From Leucocoprinus leucothites (lineage: Eukaryota; Basidiomycota; Agaricomycetes; Agaricales; Agaricaceae), in assembly GCA_013368445.1 (NCBI GenBank), contig JAACJO010000029.1, positions 1-64,000 on the forward strand: DNA of 64,000 bases, written 5' to 3'. Below are positions 22,801-35,214 of this stretch, in pieces. The notes beneath the pieces are model-generated. The model saw only the letters and a program-made list of their open reading frames with translations. It was not told where the DNA came from and did not search any database. Positions within the stretch are counted from its first letter, which is position 1. Each line of letters begins with the position of its first letter. A program made the translations under genes and the position numbers.

Positions 22801-24960
22801 AATAATAAGACCCTAGGATCCGACACGATGGCCCTGGCAATGGCAACCCTCTGCTTCTGACCTCCCGACAACATGAACCCTCGTTCGCCAACCAACGTAT
22901 CATAACCCTTTGGCAGCCGCATGATGAAATCGTGCGCATTTGCCTGTTTACACGCCTCCTTGATGAGCTTGAATTTCTCTTCCTCAGTCGTCGATTCACC
23001 ATCATATTTAGAACCAGCGAGTCCAAACAAAACGTTTTCGCGAACGGTGGTGCCGAATAACACAGGCTCTTGCGAAACGAGACCGATTTGTTGACGAAGC
23101 CATTTCACGTTAAGATCCTTCAAATCCACTCCATCCAAAGTCACTTTTCCCTCCTTCGGATCATAGAACCTCTCGAGAAGGGAGACAATGGTGGACTTTC
23201 CAGAGCCAGAAGGTCCAACGATTGCGTACGATTTTCCAGCAATGAACTTCATGGATATATTTTGCAGAACGTTGATTCCGGGACGCGATGGGTACGAAAA
23301 TGTGATGTTATCGAGCACAATCGTTCCATCAACCGTCGAGGGTTTGGCACCGGAGGGAGAATCAGAGTCGATGGTGGGTTGACGTTCGATCGTAGCAAAA
23401 AGCTTGGCAGCGGCGCCTCGCGCAGTGGTGATTGCTATCAGGTTAACATGAGGTTGTGGTGTTGGAAGAAAGAAAGAATGGGCGCGCACCGACAAACTCG
23501 GGAGCAACAATCGTAAGGGAGAAAGACCCAATGAAAACCGCCATGAAAACCGTGATGACTTCACCAGCATTGGCTGAGAGAGGTGGTTAGCGTTGCAGTG
23601 ACATGCAAAGCAAAGAAAGACCTGAAGCATACCTATACCCTGGTTGATCAATGTAGTCCCAAAGGAGAATGCTGTCATACATCGGCTCAGACTCAATTAA
23701 TAGGATAAAGATCGAGACCAAACTTACCGAGAGCGTAAGCAGAATAACTAATGAAGAAAAATGCCGCAAACCCGAAACCTTGCACAAAGGCGAGCTTCAT
23801 GTCGCTTTTCCCTGCCGTGGTAACCTTTTCATCGTACAAAGCACCGAGATGCGATTGGATACCGAAGGCTTTTGCAGTACGGATCGTCGAAATGGATTCC
23901 TCGGCGATGCTTCCAGCACTTGCAATACCATCCGTGGAAAGTCTTAAAGGTAAAGTTGAGTATATGGACAAACATCCAGATACGAAGGATACATACTGGG
24001 TGTAACGCGTCATAAACTTCCCCATAAGTGCGCCAGTTAGACTGATACAGGGGAGGATGGAGCACATGGCAAGCGCGAGTTGCCAACACTGAGTGAAAGC
24101 GAGGACCATGCCGGCGATGAAGGCACCCAGGAACTGGAGAGCCATTGGGACCTTCTCGGAGATACCTTGTTGAACGAGATCTACAAAGCATAGAAATTGA
24201 GAAAATTGGAGGGAGGATAATGAAAGGAGACTCACGAGTGTCGTTTTGAATTCTGGTAGCAACCTCCCCAGCTCCAACGTCGTCAAAGTACTCGACATCC
24301 TGTCGCAACGTCGCCTTCAGGTATGCCTCTCGGATACGTTTCGAATTGGTCTCTGACGTATAGGACCAGGCGTAAACATAGAACCATGTACAAGCCAAGA
24401 CCGCGATACCTAACAGATTCCGTCAGAGCTTGCAACACGGACTGAAGAATGTATATACCGGCATAAACGAAAAACAAAGCGTTCCTGTTGGCTGATCTTC
24501 GAAAGCCACCCGCTCCTGCGTCCAAGTCTGCCTGTGTTGCCTCACCCTGCTTGAAACGCTCGACGGTTGTTGCAAAGCCAACAAAGTCATTGGCAAGGGT
24601 ACCGAAAAGTAGAGCTAGGATTGGCTGTTGCTTAATGAGAACAAGCAAGTGCTGTGAAGGACAAAAAGTTGAACGCACCTGGGCAGCTCCTGCAGCGGCA
24701 GCGGCGACGAGACCAACAATGTCAATGAAGATTTCGAAGCGGGTTGAGAAGCTGCATGAAAAATTCAGTCGCTAAGCATATGAGAGTGCAAGTGGGTGGA
24801 CTTGCGAGAGCATTTTGAAAAAAGAGACCGGTGGCAATTCCGGCTCTTTCTTCTCCTCCTCGTCTTTCCCTCCATCCTTCTTCTCCTCAACCTGCTGTTC
24901 ATCCTTCTTCTCCTGATCTTGGTCACCTTTATCCTTCTTATCTCCCCAGGCGAACTTCAT
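19831..24960 (-). CDS. ABCB-type multidrug transporter (full-length, TMD-NBD-TMD-NBD)
   Basis: ATP-driven efflux pump of the P-glycoprotein/Pmd1 group, roughly 1300 residues in about 20 exons. N-terminus: a charged cytoplasmic head rich in Lys/Glu from the ATG at 24958-24960, then SFFKMLSQ and TMD1 with [21 protein letters not shown]1 (about 22640-23350): Walker [11 protein letters not shown]-loop [10 protein letters not shown], signature LSGGQKQR, Walker [14 protein letters not shown]-loop IAHRLSTI. A charged linker follows ([17 protein letters not shown], about 22330-22390), then TMD2 and NBD2 (about 19900-20850): Walker [37 protein letters not shown], ending LQTLQQDS. No lesion was found. 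It could export toxic metabolites, including terpenoids, but substrate is not visible in sequence. A truncated copy lies at 39150-40650. Confidence 0.93.
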
Positions 24961-27320
24961 CCCGAGTAGCGAGAGAGAGGGGAAGCTGTAAAAATCGCTA
25001 AAGTGGCAAGAACCAACCAGGCTAATTTAAGTATAAACTCAAAACAAGAGAAGCGCTCGGAACCAGTGACTCACCTTTCAGAGGCACCGAGGGAACTTGG
25101 CAACACAAGATGCTGTCAGTGCGCAGGCCTCCTAAAATATAATTCGTGATCAGTACCAGGCAGACGTGTCAGTTTTGGCGGAGAACAAAACATAGATCCC
25201 ACTAGAAGCTGCTGAGGGAAAACGGGCTCACCAAGTGAATAGACGGGCCGGTGTGGTAGTCTGGTCAAGAGATGCCGCTGGAATTGTAACATGAGGTGAG
25301 CGTATCCTTGGCATCCATGGCCCTGACATTCTCTATTTAGTATGCGTGGGAAAGGTGAATTAGTGACGTAGAAATCTTAAAGCGAGCCCTGTTCGACCTC
25401 ACATGGCAGTCCACTAACTATAAACATTGATATTACAAACCGGGTCGTCAGTGCAGAAAACTCCTCCCAAAACTCCATTTCAGATGAAATTACTACCAGA
25501 CACACGCCGAGCAACGAATAAACCCCATACCCCCTAACCCGACCTCTTCGACCGCGGTCATCAGTCCCAGGATGATCCGGCGGGCGACGCAGTCATTCAA
25601 CTTACTTACATTCGGCGGTTTACGCCGAATTTCAATGATCTTGCCACATCTATTTCCACGCCCTCACATATGACTCGAACCTGTAACAGAACTGCGGAAG
25701 CACTCAGCACAATGACTTGCGCAGTCGTTGTAGGTAACGTTCGAAGGACCTCGTGGGTGAAGTTCTGGTTGCCTTTTGATGTCAGATGGTGAGTTTCATA
25801 CTTCAAAGCACGGGAACCTTTCTTGAGTGAGTAGGAACTTCAGCTCAAGAACGCATTCCGTCGATTGCCAAGGGCCTCGATCTTTGGTATATTCAGAATA
25901 TTGACACACATGAATCACTTGCAGAGCCAGTACCAGATGATCAATATCCTGGAAAAGAAACGATACCCACCACGGTTTCAGCCTTCGCTAGAGTGGTGCG
26001 CATGAGCGAGCCGCGGCGCAGCACCAGACACCACGACAGATTCAGGATGAAATCGGAGCAGACCATTAAGCAGATGCTGCCTGACTACGCAAGTACTTGG
26101 TTGAAGGAGAGGCGTGGACTCCTCCATTCGACGTTATGAGAGCGTTTGACAGATAATTGAGCGCACTAGACTAGGTCAGTGCGACGATATCTTGTGACTA
26201 CGATAGGAAATGCGGGTAGGCTTGGGATTGAAGATAAGCAAGCGATGGGTTGTTTGCTAACTTGTCAAAAACAGAAATATCCGAATATCCTTGCCCGCCT
26301 ACTCTATATTTCCTAAGACGGGAACCTCTAATCCTCCAGAGAGTCTCTACCCTGCTCAATATGCCATACCTGTGACCAAGCTTCTCGATTCCCCCCCGAA
26401 CAATTCTTCACCCCGCTCCACTCCTCCACTGCATTCGGAGTCAAAATACTCTGGCCATCATAATCTCCGTGGAGCTCGTCGGTCATCGAACGATGGATGA
26501 AATAATGGTCTGACTTATTTTACTTCTGGGAGAATGGACACTCTAGATTCACCGCCCATGGTAAACTCAAAAGTGTTCTGTAACTGCGAGATTGATAAGA
26601 ATGGCTTGACTTGTAAAATGGTATCGGCGCTGAGATACGATGGGATCATTGATTAATAGTGCAAAGTGAGTCCGAGCGTGCAGATGACCCCCAGTACTAC
26701 CTGACTTCGGCTGAGACGTTGAGCTCTTGTAGCGGCAAACCACCTATTGCGCATCTTGAACCCTGTTCGGCGGCGAGCTCTGGCTCCGTGATATTGAAAA
26801 CATGATAATGATCCGGTATGCCGACCAAAGAGATGGTGTCCATCCAGGTTGTACACTCAACAATCACCTCGATCATCCGAAGCCACTCGCAGCTCTCAAT
26901 CATAGTGTTGATCAGTATCCGATGCCCATCGTAACAATCGCACAGCGCCTTGGTCTATTTGCATAACGAGCCTCAGCAATACGGTCTCATATAACTCATT
27001 TATCTAGAACATTGGCATCCATGTAGGGTATGCGATATCAACTACTAATCGAGATTTACAGATATCACTCTTAGGGAGACTATTGAACTAGCAGATAACC
27101 GAGTTTACTAATCGAGTTGGCATCGGCGCTTACACAACGGATACTCACACAGAAGTTGATTCCCCTCTAATTATACTTCATATCATCGAGAACTAATTAC
27201 TACTTGACCAAATCAGTCACCGAAACATGTACTGTTGGCGCTGGTGGCGAACATGATATACTCTTTTTTGGAAGGTCACGATGCTCAGTACCTGGATTCA
27301 TTTAGTGATCTGTGCGAGTT
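24961..27320. other. Intergenic; one unassigned reading frame at 26653-26993
   Basis: The region upstream of the ABC gene, then sequence without a confident gene. On the - strand, about 26697-26960 reads a continuous ordinary-looking stretch (ILINTMIESCEWLRMIEVIV, then HYHVFNITEPELAAE) that could be an exon or gene fragment, but no family is recognised and it has no clear start. Other ORFs are short and overlapping. Confidence 0.3.
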
Positions 27321-27327
27321 ACGACGG

Positions 27328-27334
27328 TATATAA
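27328..27334 (+). promoter_or_regulatory. TATA box of 7TM-D
   Basis: tatataa, about 60 nt before the ATG at 27395. Confidence 0.55.
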
Positions 27335-27394
27335 CTTATTCATCCCCAATGGACTACCTAGACCTAAAGATATACTCACTCCTCACCCAGGGCC

Positions 27395-28505
27395 ATGGAC
27401 ACTGACTCTCGCTGCCAGAACCCTTCCCCGTACTCCATCGAATCGCTCAAAGCTATCTGGCTTGTAGGGCTGGCTCTCTCAAGCATTTGTTATGGGATTT
27501 TACTACTATTGGGCTTGTTATGCTTTATTGCACTCTGGAGGGGAAAGGATAGTAAAGGAGGTTCACGCACTCGCCTAGGGCTGAAGATATACATTACATT
27601 GACAGTTATCACTGCGACGGTAGCGGAGGCATGGGAGGTTGTGGTCACAACCACTGGTGTGCTGGACACGTTTTGCACGAGCATGCGTCTGATGCCCCGG
27701 AACCCCTACGTTGGTAAAATCGACGTGGTATTTTTTATTATGAACTGTTTAACGGATGGGCTTCTTGTGCGTTCCCAGACAATATCCGTTATCAAGCATA
27801 AAAGAGCTCACAAGGGCCATTTAGGTATGGCGGTGCTATGTCCTCGCCACGGGGCTCGGTGGGAAAAGATGGCTCGTAGCCTGGATAGCCCCCCTTGTGA
27901 TATACGTTGCACTGTTAGGTGAGTTACCCCAATTATGCGATAAACAAAAAACTGATAACTCGTCAACTGAAGTGACAGGACCTGTCCTGCTATCCAATCC
28001 ACCTGCAGGCGTAGTGAATGGGCTTGTCACAGCACAAATCGCAATCTCACTGTTTCTGAACGTGACCATCAGCATAAGCATCCTATCACTTCTATTCCGC
28101 TACAGAAACATAGTAACGCGAGTGTTTGGCAAAGATTCAGGAAAGGTGTACCTAAACACCATGACGATCCTTGTAGAGTCAGCAAGTTTAATTGTGATGA
28201 TGGACGTATTTGTCATCGCAACAGTTCGTGGAAATATTGGCGGATATGTCTCTTTTCAGATGTGGGTTCACGTGCAGGTAATGAAAAATATCGCCCACTC
28301 ACGATGAAATAATGTCTAACTGGTATTCTAGCCAATTGCATCATTTTTGATTATCTATCAAATTGCTCGACACGTGGACTACTTCCGCCAGAAGGATGAA
28401 GTCACGGAGGCCTTCCAAAACTCAGTTTCAGCGACAGGTATCCAAAGAATAGATTTACGCCGTGAGGGTAGACAAGCAGAGACGCTTACATTTCATGAAC
28501 CATGA
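27395..28505 (+). CDS. 7TM family membrane protein D (divergent)
   Basis: The most divergent apparently intact member. First exon 27395-27766; the introns fall at the same places as in the paralogues. Intron 1 joins LTDGLL to VWRCYVLATGLGGKRW, intron 2 follows the helix-4 segment WLVAWIAPLVIYVALL, and intron 3 precedes PIASFLIIYQIARHVDYF. The loop motif is KDSGKVYLN (EGSGKPYLN in the others). The N-terminus is longer and different (MDTDSRCQNPSPYS), and the tail extends to a TGA at 28503-28505. It stands alone, with no BTB relic seen next to it, and so may be nearer the single-copy ancestor. Function unknown. Confidence 0.8.
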
Positions 28506-29508
28506 TATAACTTTTTGCAAAGGTCGCTCATAAATAGCACTTTGATCTACTCAAGATAACGCGCTCGTCATTGAAGAAATACACAACATCTGTAGAATAT
28601 TTAATTTTTCGGTTGCGCTCATAGTGTAGGCGAGGTTATAACGAGAACCGTTTCGTGTTATTTATCACATGAGAACCTTACATACAAGAGATTTTTACCT
28701 TCCCTGGTAGCTAGATTTCCCGCTCAAAGTCGACCCCGCTTGTAGTTTCCAATATCACTATTTGCAAATTCGTGGGAAATGAGTACCTTACGACCGACCT
28801 GTCCAATATTTTATCAGATGGGAATATGTATCCCACCCTTTGACGTGATGGATAATCTGAACTATCAGCATGAGTGACATATCATTTTTCAAGTTGAACC
28901 GGTAGGCTTGACCTGAGATCCAGCTGTCCAGGGCCCAGCGGCGGTTGAAGAAGGCTAGAGGCGTTGAAATGATCGATGCACTACTAGGAGCTCAGTACGA
29001 GGCTTTGCCGATGTAAAGGCAATTTGACTCGCACAACCGGGGCAGGGCTCATAAGAGCTATATGCCGACGTACGCCAAATACCTTATACTTACATTTACT
29101 TGTCACTGCTGCAACAGGGTGGATGGTATTAACTCTTATCTTTGACTCGAACCCTCTTCAATTTTTCATTTTCCGCTTCTAATCCATTGGCTCATCAACG
29201 TTTCAACCAACCTTGTTTCCACTCTTTAATGGCAACCTTGGCTGATGTACTTATACGTCAAAAATCATCTGATGCCAAGAATTCTTGATTTGACTCGACT
29301 GATACCTGCCTCACAAAAACATACATATGAATATATAATTGACTTATGAAGCTCATCCTGACCTGACTCGATGGAAACGTATACCGGTGCAACCAGTGCG
29401 GTTCCGAGAGCCCCGGTGTTTGTTTCTCCACATGTGCCAGGAACGCCCAGGTAGAAGCGCCCAGAAGGCATCTTAAAAACCAGCACCAATCAATCAATCA
29501 TTCGCATC
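28506..29508. other. Intergenic, no gene seen
   Basis: Only short frames. A string GGTTCGAGTC on the - strand near 29140-29150 was checked as a tRNA B box and lacks a partner A box. Confidence 0.4.
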
Positions 29509-30189
29509 ATGAATATCAACAGAACCCGAGAGACGAGCGAGAACGACACACCTTCCACTCCCCCCGCCAAGAGAGTGCGGTTGGACAACGGTGTAACCAA
29601 CGTCATGGCCCGTTCTGTGCACCCCAGGACACCGTCCACGACCAAAAGCCGTATATTCCCCAATACACCCAACACTGACTCCTCTCGCCCTAGAACCCCA
29701 CGTAGCAGCCAGCTATCACTGTCTGTGAGGCAATTCTGGGTCTCGATCTGGGTTGATGGAGAGAGGCTATCCAGGGACTGTAACCGGGATGTCGAACAGC
29801 ACATATTCTCAGCCTTCTTTGCCATTCTACACATCGATGTGAAAGTCGCACCGGCTGAAGAAACGCCAAACAGTGGCTGGAAGGATGACTCCTGTTGGCA
29901 TCTTGCCACTGCCACTATATCCAACCAATTTCTATCTGAATTAATGATACAACATTGTCCGGTGGAGTTCAACAAGGTCTTCCTTGTGCTGGCACCATTT
30001 CCGGATCTCTCTGCCATCCCAATACAAGCCGACCTGTTCAAGAACAAGTTGACTGACCTTGTTCCGTATCGGATTGTGAGTGGTGGTAGACCATTCACAT
30101 ACAAGCATGATACAGGACAACGTGTTGTAGAGATCGGATGTCGCGTGACGTCATATCACTGCCGTCACGCGTCCTCTCTCTACTACTGA
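29509..30189 (+). CDS. Unknown protein with N-terminal nuclear-localisation-like motif
   Basis: Single uninterrupted frame of 226 residues starting at ATG 29509. The first 75 residues are low-complexity, rich in Ser, Thr, Pro and Arg, with several S/T-P pairs (TPSTPPAKRVRLDN, HPRTPSTT, RPRTPRSS). PAKRVRLD closely resembles the classical monopartite nuclear localisation signal of c-Myc. Residues 76-226 look globular (VRQFWVSIWVDGERLSRDC and onward) but match no family I recognise. A 204-residue frame on the opposite strand overlaps it; the + strand was preferred for its composition, which has a basic/proline head and a normal globular body. Confidence 0.5.
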   Translation: MNINRTRETSENDTPSTPPAKRVRLDNGVTNVMARSVHPRTPSTTKSRIFPNTPNTDSSRPRTPRSSQLSLSVRQFWVSIWVDGERLSRDCNRDVEQHIFSAFFAILHIDVKVAPAEETPNSGWKDDSCWHLATATISNQFLSELMIQHCPVEFNKVFLVLAPFPDLSAIPIQADLFKNKLTDLVPYRIVSGGRPFTYKHDTGQRVVEIGCRVTSYHCRHASSLYY

Positions 30190-33100
30190 TTAAGTCTCCT
30201 CCTTCTTCGACAACTCTCTGTGTACTAACCGACACCCTACTACCCTGGCAACACACCAATCATCAAACATAGCCGACTACTGTATCAAGACGCCCCTGCA
30301 CAGTCCTCGCCCAGTAGCCGCCGCTTACCACCACTATCCCCCTCAGCTTTCCCCTTTCCTCTCTCAATTCCAGATGCCCCTTTCCCCTCTCCATTCTACA
30401 CTTTCCTTTTACTACTTGCTACATACATTTCGCACTCGGCATCCCCGCTTCAACGCAACCGAGTTAGGACCTGTCATCCAACTGACAGAAGTCCGAACAT
30501 TTAAATTATGTTTTATCTTTTTTTTATTGTTCCTCCTCCCTCCTTCGTCCTAAAATCTCGATAAAATACTCGCTCATACTCCGGTACAATCGCTACCGCT
30601 CCGCTTCATCGTCTAGTCTAATAATGTGGGTCTAAACGACCACATGGACCCTTCTCTCCACCTACTTTTCCACCACTAATATTCCTTAGAATTCCCTTTC
30701 CCTTACAAAATCTCGACAAATCGTCTCGTAAACCGCTCCTTCCTGCTCTCTATAGTCACCTGCAGCATTGTAGATAGTCTTAGAACCGTAGCTTTAAATA
30801 CTGCGATGTATTTCCGTTTTTCTTTAGTGAAATTGACCCCGTCTCTCTGACGCAGTTTAGCTCTAAAAGCTTGAGCTTCTTAAACGTCGTTCTCACTCAA
30901 ACCGGCCGCCCTCATCATCGTTTCACTCCTCAGCAACATCTCATATCGTCGCACTAGCGCTGAGTTATCATTTCAATTAAAATCTCATTAAAAACAATCA
31001 ATAATCAAACTATCTACTTGGGTCAGAACCAACGACAGACGGACGCTGTCGTGCTCGCAAACACATCTGCACTCACCTATCCCACCTTCCCTTCAGTGTG
31101 CGTAAAATGGTCGACGGATATGAAGTTAAGGCTGCTAAGCTCTTTTGGAACACCCCTCAGAAGAAATGATAATTTAATTTGAATTCCGTCAAATTTGTAA
31201 TTTTATTTCTCTCTCGAGTTTCCTGTACTCTGTCACGTTTATATTGCCTTGCCGTTGTACTTTGCGGGGTAGCAGTTAGGCTCCCATTTCTCACGAAAAT
31301 GACGACTAATTCCATGCCTCGACATGATCACGGATTTTTTTCTACCCAATATTCAAGGTGAACCTATGTCTTCCGCCGTGACCATCGCATTCCCAGGTTT
31401 CGAAGTTGGAGCAATCGACTTCCTGACTTGTTCTCTTTCTCTCCTTCTTCCCCAATCCCGCATCACTTCCGTCCAAGAGATCGTTTTTCGGGGCCTTCAG
31501 GCACCTAGATTAATCCATAAATGCCAACTCTGGTACTCTTGGATTAATTTAATGTTCACTATTCAATTCTCGCTTGTACACTTCTTGTGCGCTAGTTCGA
31601 CAGCCTTCTCTTGCCCAAAAGGTCAGAAATTAGATCATGTGATTTTGGTCTGGGTTTAAATAATTCAAGTGGGGATGTAAGTGTTGTCATGAATTGACCT
31701 AGACTGATCCAATCAATGTCTTCTCTCCACTCTCAATGCCGCTCCCGCACGGCTTTGTATTACTCAGCTCACACTCACATTCTCCTCGGCTGCACCTCCA
31801 TGAGACGCGTACACTACGCATGCTGCCGCTCATATTGACTGGTCGGATTGGTTCTTCGTCCTTGGCAGACGAGAATTTGACCTGACATTTGAGAGTACGG
31901 TTGTTTCTGTTCAGGTCACTGAAATTCCCAGAAGGACTGTAGTTTGGAAGCAAGTCCCTACTGTTGGTCGTTCCTTCGTTGCATCTGTGCCTTTTGAACC
32001 GAAGTGCGATGTCCCTAGCAGCCGATGTGTTAGGATGAGCAAAAGCCTCTCTCACTCTCTCCGTCACCCCGCCGCGCGCTGCTTCGCCGAAAACACTTGC
32101 GCAACAACTCATCCAGTTGGAACATGAAGAAGAAGAAGCCGATGAGATATATTTGCTTTGATCTCTCACCTCGACGCTTGTGGCATTTCATCCACATCTA
32201 TTCATGAACGGTATGACGTTCTGAAGATACCTGTGCCTAAGGCACCTATCCCTTTACGTTTGGCGCGTCTCTCAATCCCTGAGGAAGAAATATTACAATC
32301 CTACTCTGCCTTCCGCCAGCTTGGTCAAGCCTATTGTCATAATGCATCTTCCCCTGTTTCTTCCACAGAGTTGTCCCGTTCAAATTCCCCTTCATCATGC
32401 ACGTTCTGGTACTCTTCGTCGCAGGATTCCCATCAGTCCCAACCACCTCTTCCATCCTGTCTCCTTCGATCAAGGCAGTCGCAAAACCTTTCATTCTTTG
32501 GGCTCCACTTTAGAATACCTGGCTGTGAGGCTGTTGCCCCACCCACAGTTGCCAACCCACTAACAAGGTAGGTACAACGTTACCGCCATCAAGGGAGCAA
32601 AGCACCACACCCACAGGCGGTGTCATGCTTGACGCAGCCTCCCAAGCACCTCCTTCATGCTCTCGGGGTGAACCTCCAGCAAACAAACAATTTCATCGAT
32701 TCCACCGGAATAACACTTCTTAAGAATCAATCTTGCCCCGGCGCTGGCCTGAATATCTCGACATGCGACGTCGACCAATGCTTCTTACTGTTCCCTCTCA
32801 ACCCGCGGGTGTGCGAGGCTGGCCTCGTAGAATCGCAATGCTATGATTCGTCGACTTTCGACGATGCTCATTGATTCATATGTGTCATATTTCGGCTTCA
32901 TGCCTTTATGTCCCTTCATGCCTTTATGTCCCTGTTGTATCACTAGTGAAGTTGAGTTCATTAAAACGCTGTTGTCCTTTTCATAGATCGATGCTTCTTA
33001 GTAACTGGTACAGGCTCCTTCGTCTGGGAAAGGACGAATTGTGTTATTCTACTTCGAAAAAGATAGGGCCATTGGTTGATCTACTTAATGCTGGGTGTCA

Positions 33101-34030
33101 ATTTAAATCGTTCAGCGTGTGGTTGCTGTAATTGAGTCCTTCGGGTTTGGAGCCTTTCATGATTCGTTTGGGTTTTCAGACTCCGCCAACGTCCGCGCAT
33201 AAGCAAGTCCCCACTTCCCGAATGTGCCACGGGCATAAACTTAGGCCTACTCTATCGGATTCAGGCTACTTTAAACTTGTTGGGCCAGGACATTTTCTAT
33301 ATGAACAACTTCGGGGTGGTTTTGCTTATGAAATATCAGTAGGGATGCGTATGTGATCTTTCAATTTCTAGATCGTATATCCCCAGCGCATATGTCCAGC
33401 TCTGGCCACAATACTTAATATCTTGTGGTCACATATTAGTATTGTGCACGATAACTGAGTTTGTATCAGTAAGCCGATCAGCATGAACAGTGCGATCGTG
33501 CTTCTCATCGCCCTGATTGATACTTATGCCAAGAACAGAAGTATTTTCAGGTTAATTTTAGGCCCCGGCTTGTGTTCCATGTATAACCGATTTATCTAGG
33601 GTTAACAAGCAAAATTTCGAGAGAAGCAGTATGCTTCTTGGCGGGTATTATATTGTCTGCGTGAGGCTGACAGCTCGATTTCAGAATTCATTTTCGTATC
33701 CCAGGAACATTGTGTTACAAACCATTCATCATGTCTCTCAAAGTTTCCCTAGTGACGTCTTGACCTCATCCCTCCAGCTTGGTGACCAAGACGCAGGCAA
33801 GGGTAGTATCTTACAGCCAATTCCCGTGCCACTCTTACATGACTTATACTAAACATGCATTTGGCGACGCGGACCGAACACTGGCCGATTCGTCTGCCTG
33901 GTCACGAATCGGGTATTCCCCGAAATTTGGATGCGGCGTAGACACTGCCGTTCCGAGTAGGCTGTACAGAGATATCGGTATCATATGGACGTTTGTATTA
34001 CCAGCTGGCTATTCGGTCTCAAATGCACCA
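30190..34030. other. Gene-poor stretch, 3.8 kb
   Basis: No reading frame here can be assigned. 30240-31100 is pyrimidine-rich with repeated words such as AAATCTCGA(T/C)AAA (30550, 30710) and CTCGTAAACCGCTCC-like strings. 31700-32570 has overlapping ORFs on both strands with no family match. A perfect 18-bp tandem duplication (TTCATGCCTTTATGTCCC) lies at 32897-32932. No long terminal repeats or transposase motif were seen. It may be an old, eroded transposon zone. Confidence 0.4.
32897..32932. repeat. Perfect 18-bp tandem duplication
   Basis: TTCATGCCTTTATGTCCC occurs twice without a gap (32897-32914 and 32915-32932). Confidence 0.9.
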
Positions 34031-34040
34031 GCTCGCTACA

Positions 34041-34046
34041 TATAAA
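34041..34046 (+). promoter_or_regulatory. TATA box of TS3
   Basis: tataaa within CATATAAAGGACTC, 71 nt before the micro-exon ATG; same spacing as in TS1. Confidence 0.55.
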
Positions 34047-34111
34047 GGACTCTTGACTTTGCTTGAGGACACAACACTAGGTCTTCTAGACTTATTTAGT
34101 TTTCAAACGAA

Positions 34112-35214
34112 ATGTCCTCAAAAAAGGTGAGTCCTGGCCCTTCAACTTGCGCGACCAAGTACCTAATACAGGTGCATATAGGTTATCACCATGTCTATCT
34201 CTGTGAAGTCACAAATTCAGGATATTCTTTCCAAATTCCTCAAGGAATGTGATATCAAGTTCCCCCGAGATGCCAAGTTGGATCAATCCTACCACGACGC
34301 ATGTTACGCAGATGGCCGCCGCCGTGGCCTCGACCTTGTGCTGCTCTCTGAACCCCTCGACGTGGGTATTGTGATCGGCGACATTGCTTACCGTCATCTC
34401 GAAAATTACTCTACTCGAGTCTTCATTGCAGTCTGGACCGGGCTACTGAACCATAATTGATGATTACTACGAAGTTTACGCGGATGGGCTGAAGGAGTTC
34501 TCGAGCAGGCTTATCAGGCAGGAAAAGCAGATGTATCCTGTACTGGATAGGATTGTGGAGATGACTTGGGAGTTTCGGGAGCACTGGGATACAATCAGAG
34601 CCAACATCATACTTGCAGCGGAGTTGGACTTTTTGACGTCAACAATAATTGATAGTAAAATCTAAGGCATGGAGGTGAGCAGTATCCAGCACCTGCTGGT
34701 TTTCCGGGCCTTCAATGCTTATATTCACCCTTTTCTAGGTCAAATCCAAACTGGCACCTGGATTCCCGCAGTTCACTAGGCGTATGTCGGGAATTTCAAG
34801 AGCATACTGTTTCCAGGTGTTCCCACCAGTGCTAGACGTCAAGGAATGGATACAGGTGACTCCCGACCTCCTGCATTTTATCGACCATACCAAGTGCGTT
34901 GATGCTTATGGTTTCTTTTTTAATCTTTATACTAATCTCGATATATCGGTAGTGACCTTCTGTCATTCTACAAAGAAGAGTTCGAAGGGGAATCCGTCAA
35001 TTTCGTCTCAATGAGTGCAAAAGAAAATGGAAATACCAAAGTGGAGGCATTAAAACAGTTGGCTGACGCTACCGCAGAGTGTTACGAACGGGCGGTGCAG
35101 CTATTGCAATCATCCCCCGAGGCATTGAATGCATTCCGAGGATTCTGTATTGGCTTTGTCGCCTTCCATTCGCTTTCTGTACGATACAAGCTGAATAATC
35201 TTGATCTCCGGTGA
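34112..35214 (+). pseudogene. TRI5-like sesquiterpene synthase TS3, broken by two lesions
   Basis: Close relative of TS4 with the same four-exon structure, including the 15-nt micro-exon 34112-34126 (MSSKK) and the exon 2 start at 34182. Lesion 1: an extra A near 34454 (CCATAATTGATG against CCACATTGATG-type sequence in TS4) shifts the frame exactly before the metal-binding DDYYE. Lesion 2: the codon that is GAA in TS1 and TS4 (EGM) is TAA at 34663-34665. The rest, including the NSE motif NDLLSFYKEE split by the last intron and the C-terminal SVRYKLNNLDLR, is intact. The promoter with TATA box remains. This is therefore a recent pseudogene, followed by two BTB genes in the same direction. Confidence 0.9.

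Noticed and set aside
22124..23026. 300-codon frame inside the ABC transporter
   Set aside because: Reads through an intron of the transporter; its first half is out of frame with the NBD1 sequence.
25605..25700. tRNA-like GGTTCGAGTC on the - strand
   Set aside because: No A box at the right distance and no stems.
29100..29160. tRNA-like B box GGTTCGAGTC on the - strand
   Set aside because: No A box, no acceptor stem pairing and no anticodon arm could be drawn upstream.
29490..30104. 204-codon frame on the - strand opposite the 29509 gene
   Set aside because: Its protein has no normal domain character and its start falls inside the other gene; taken as a shadow frame.
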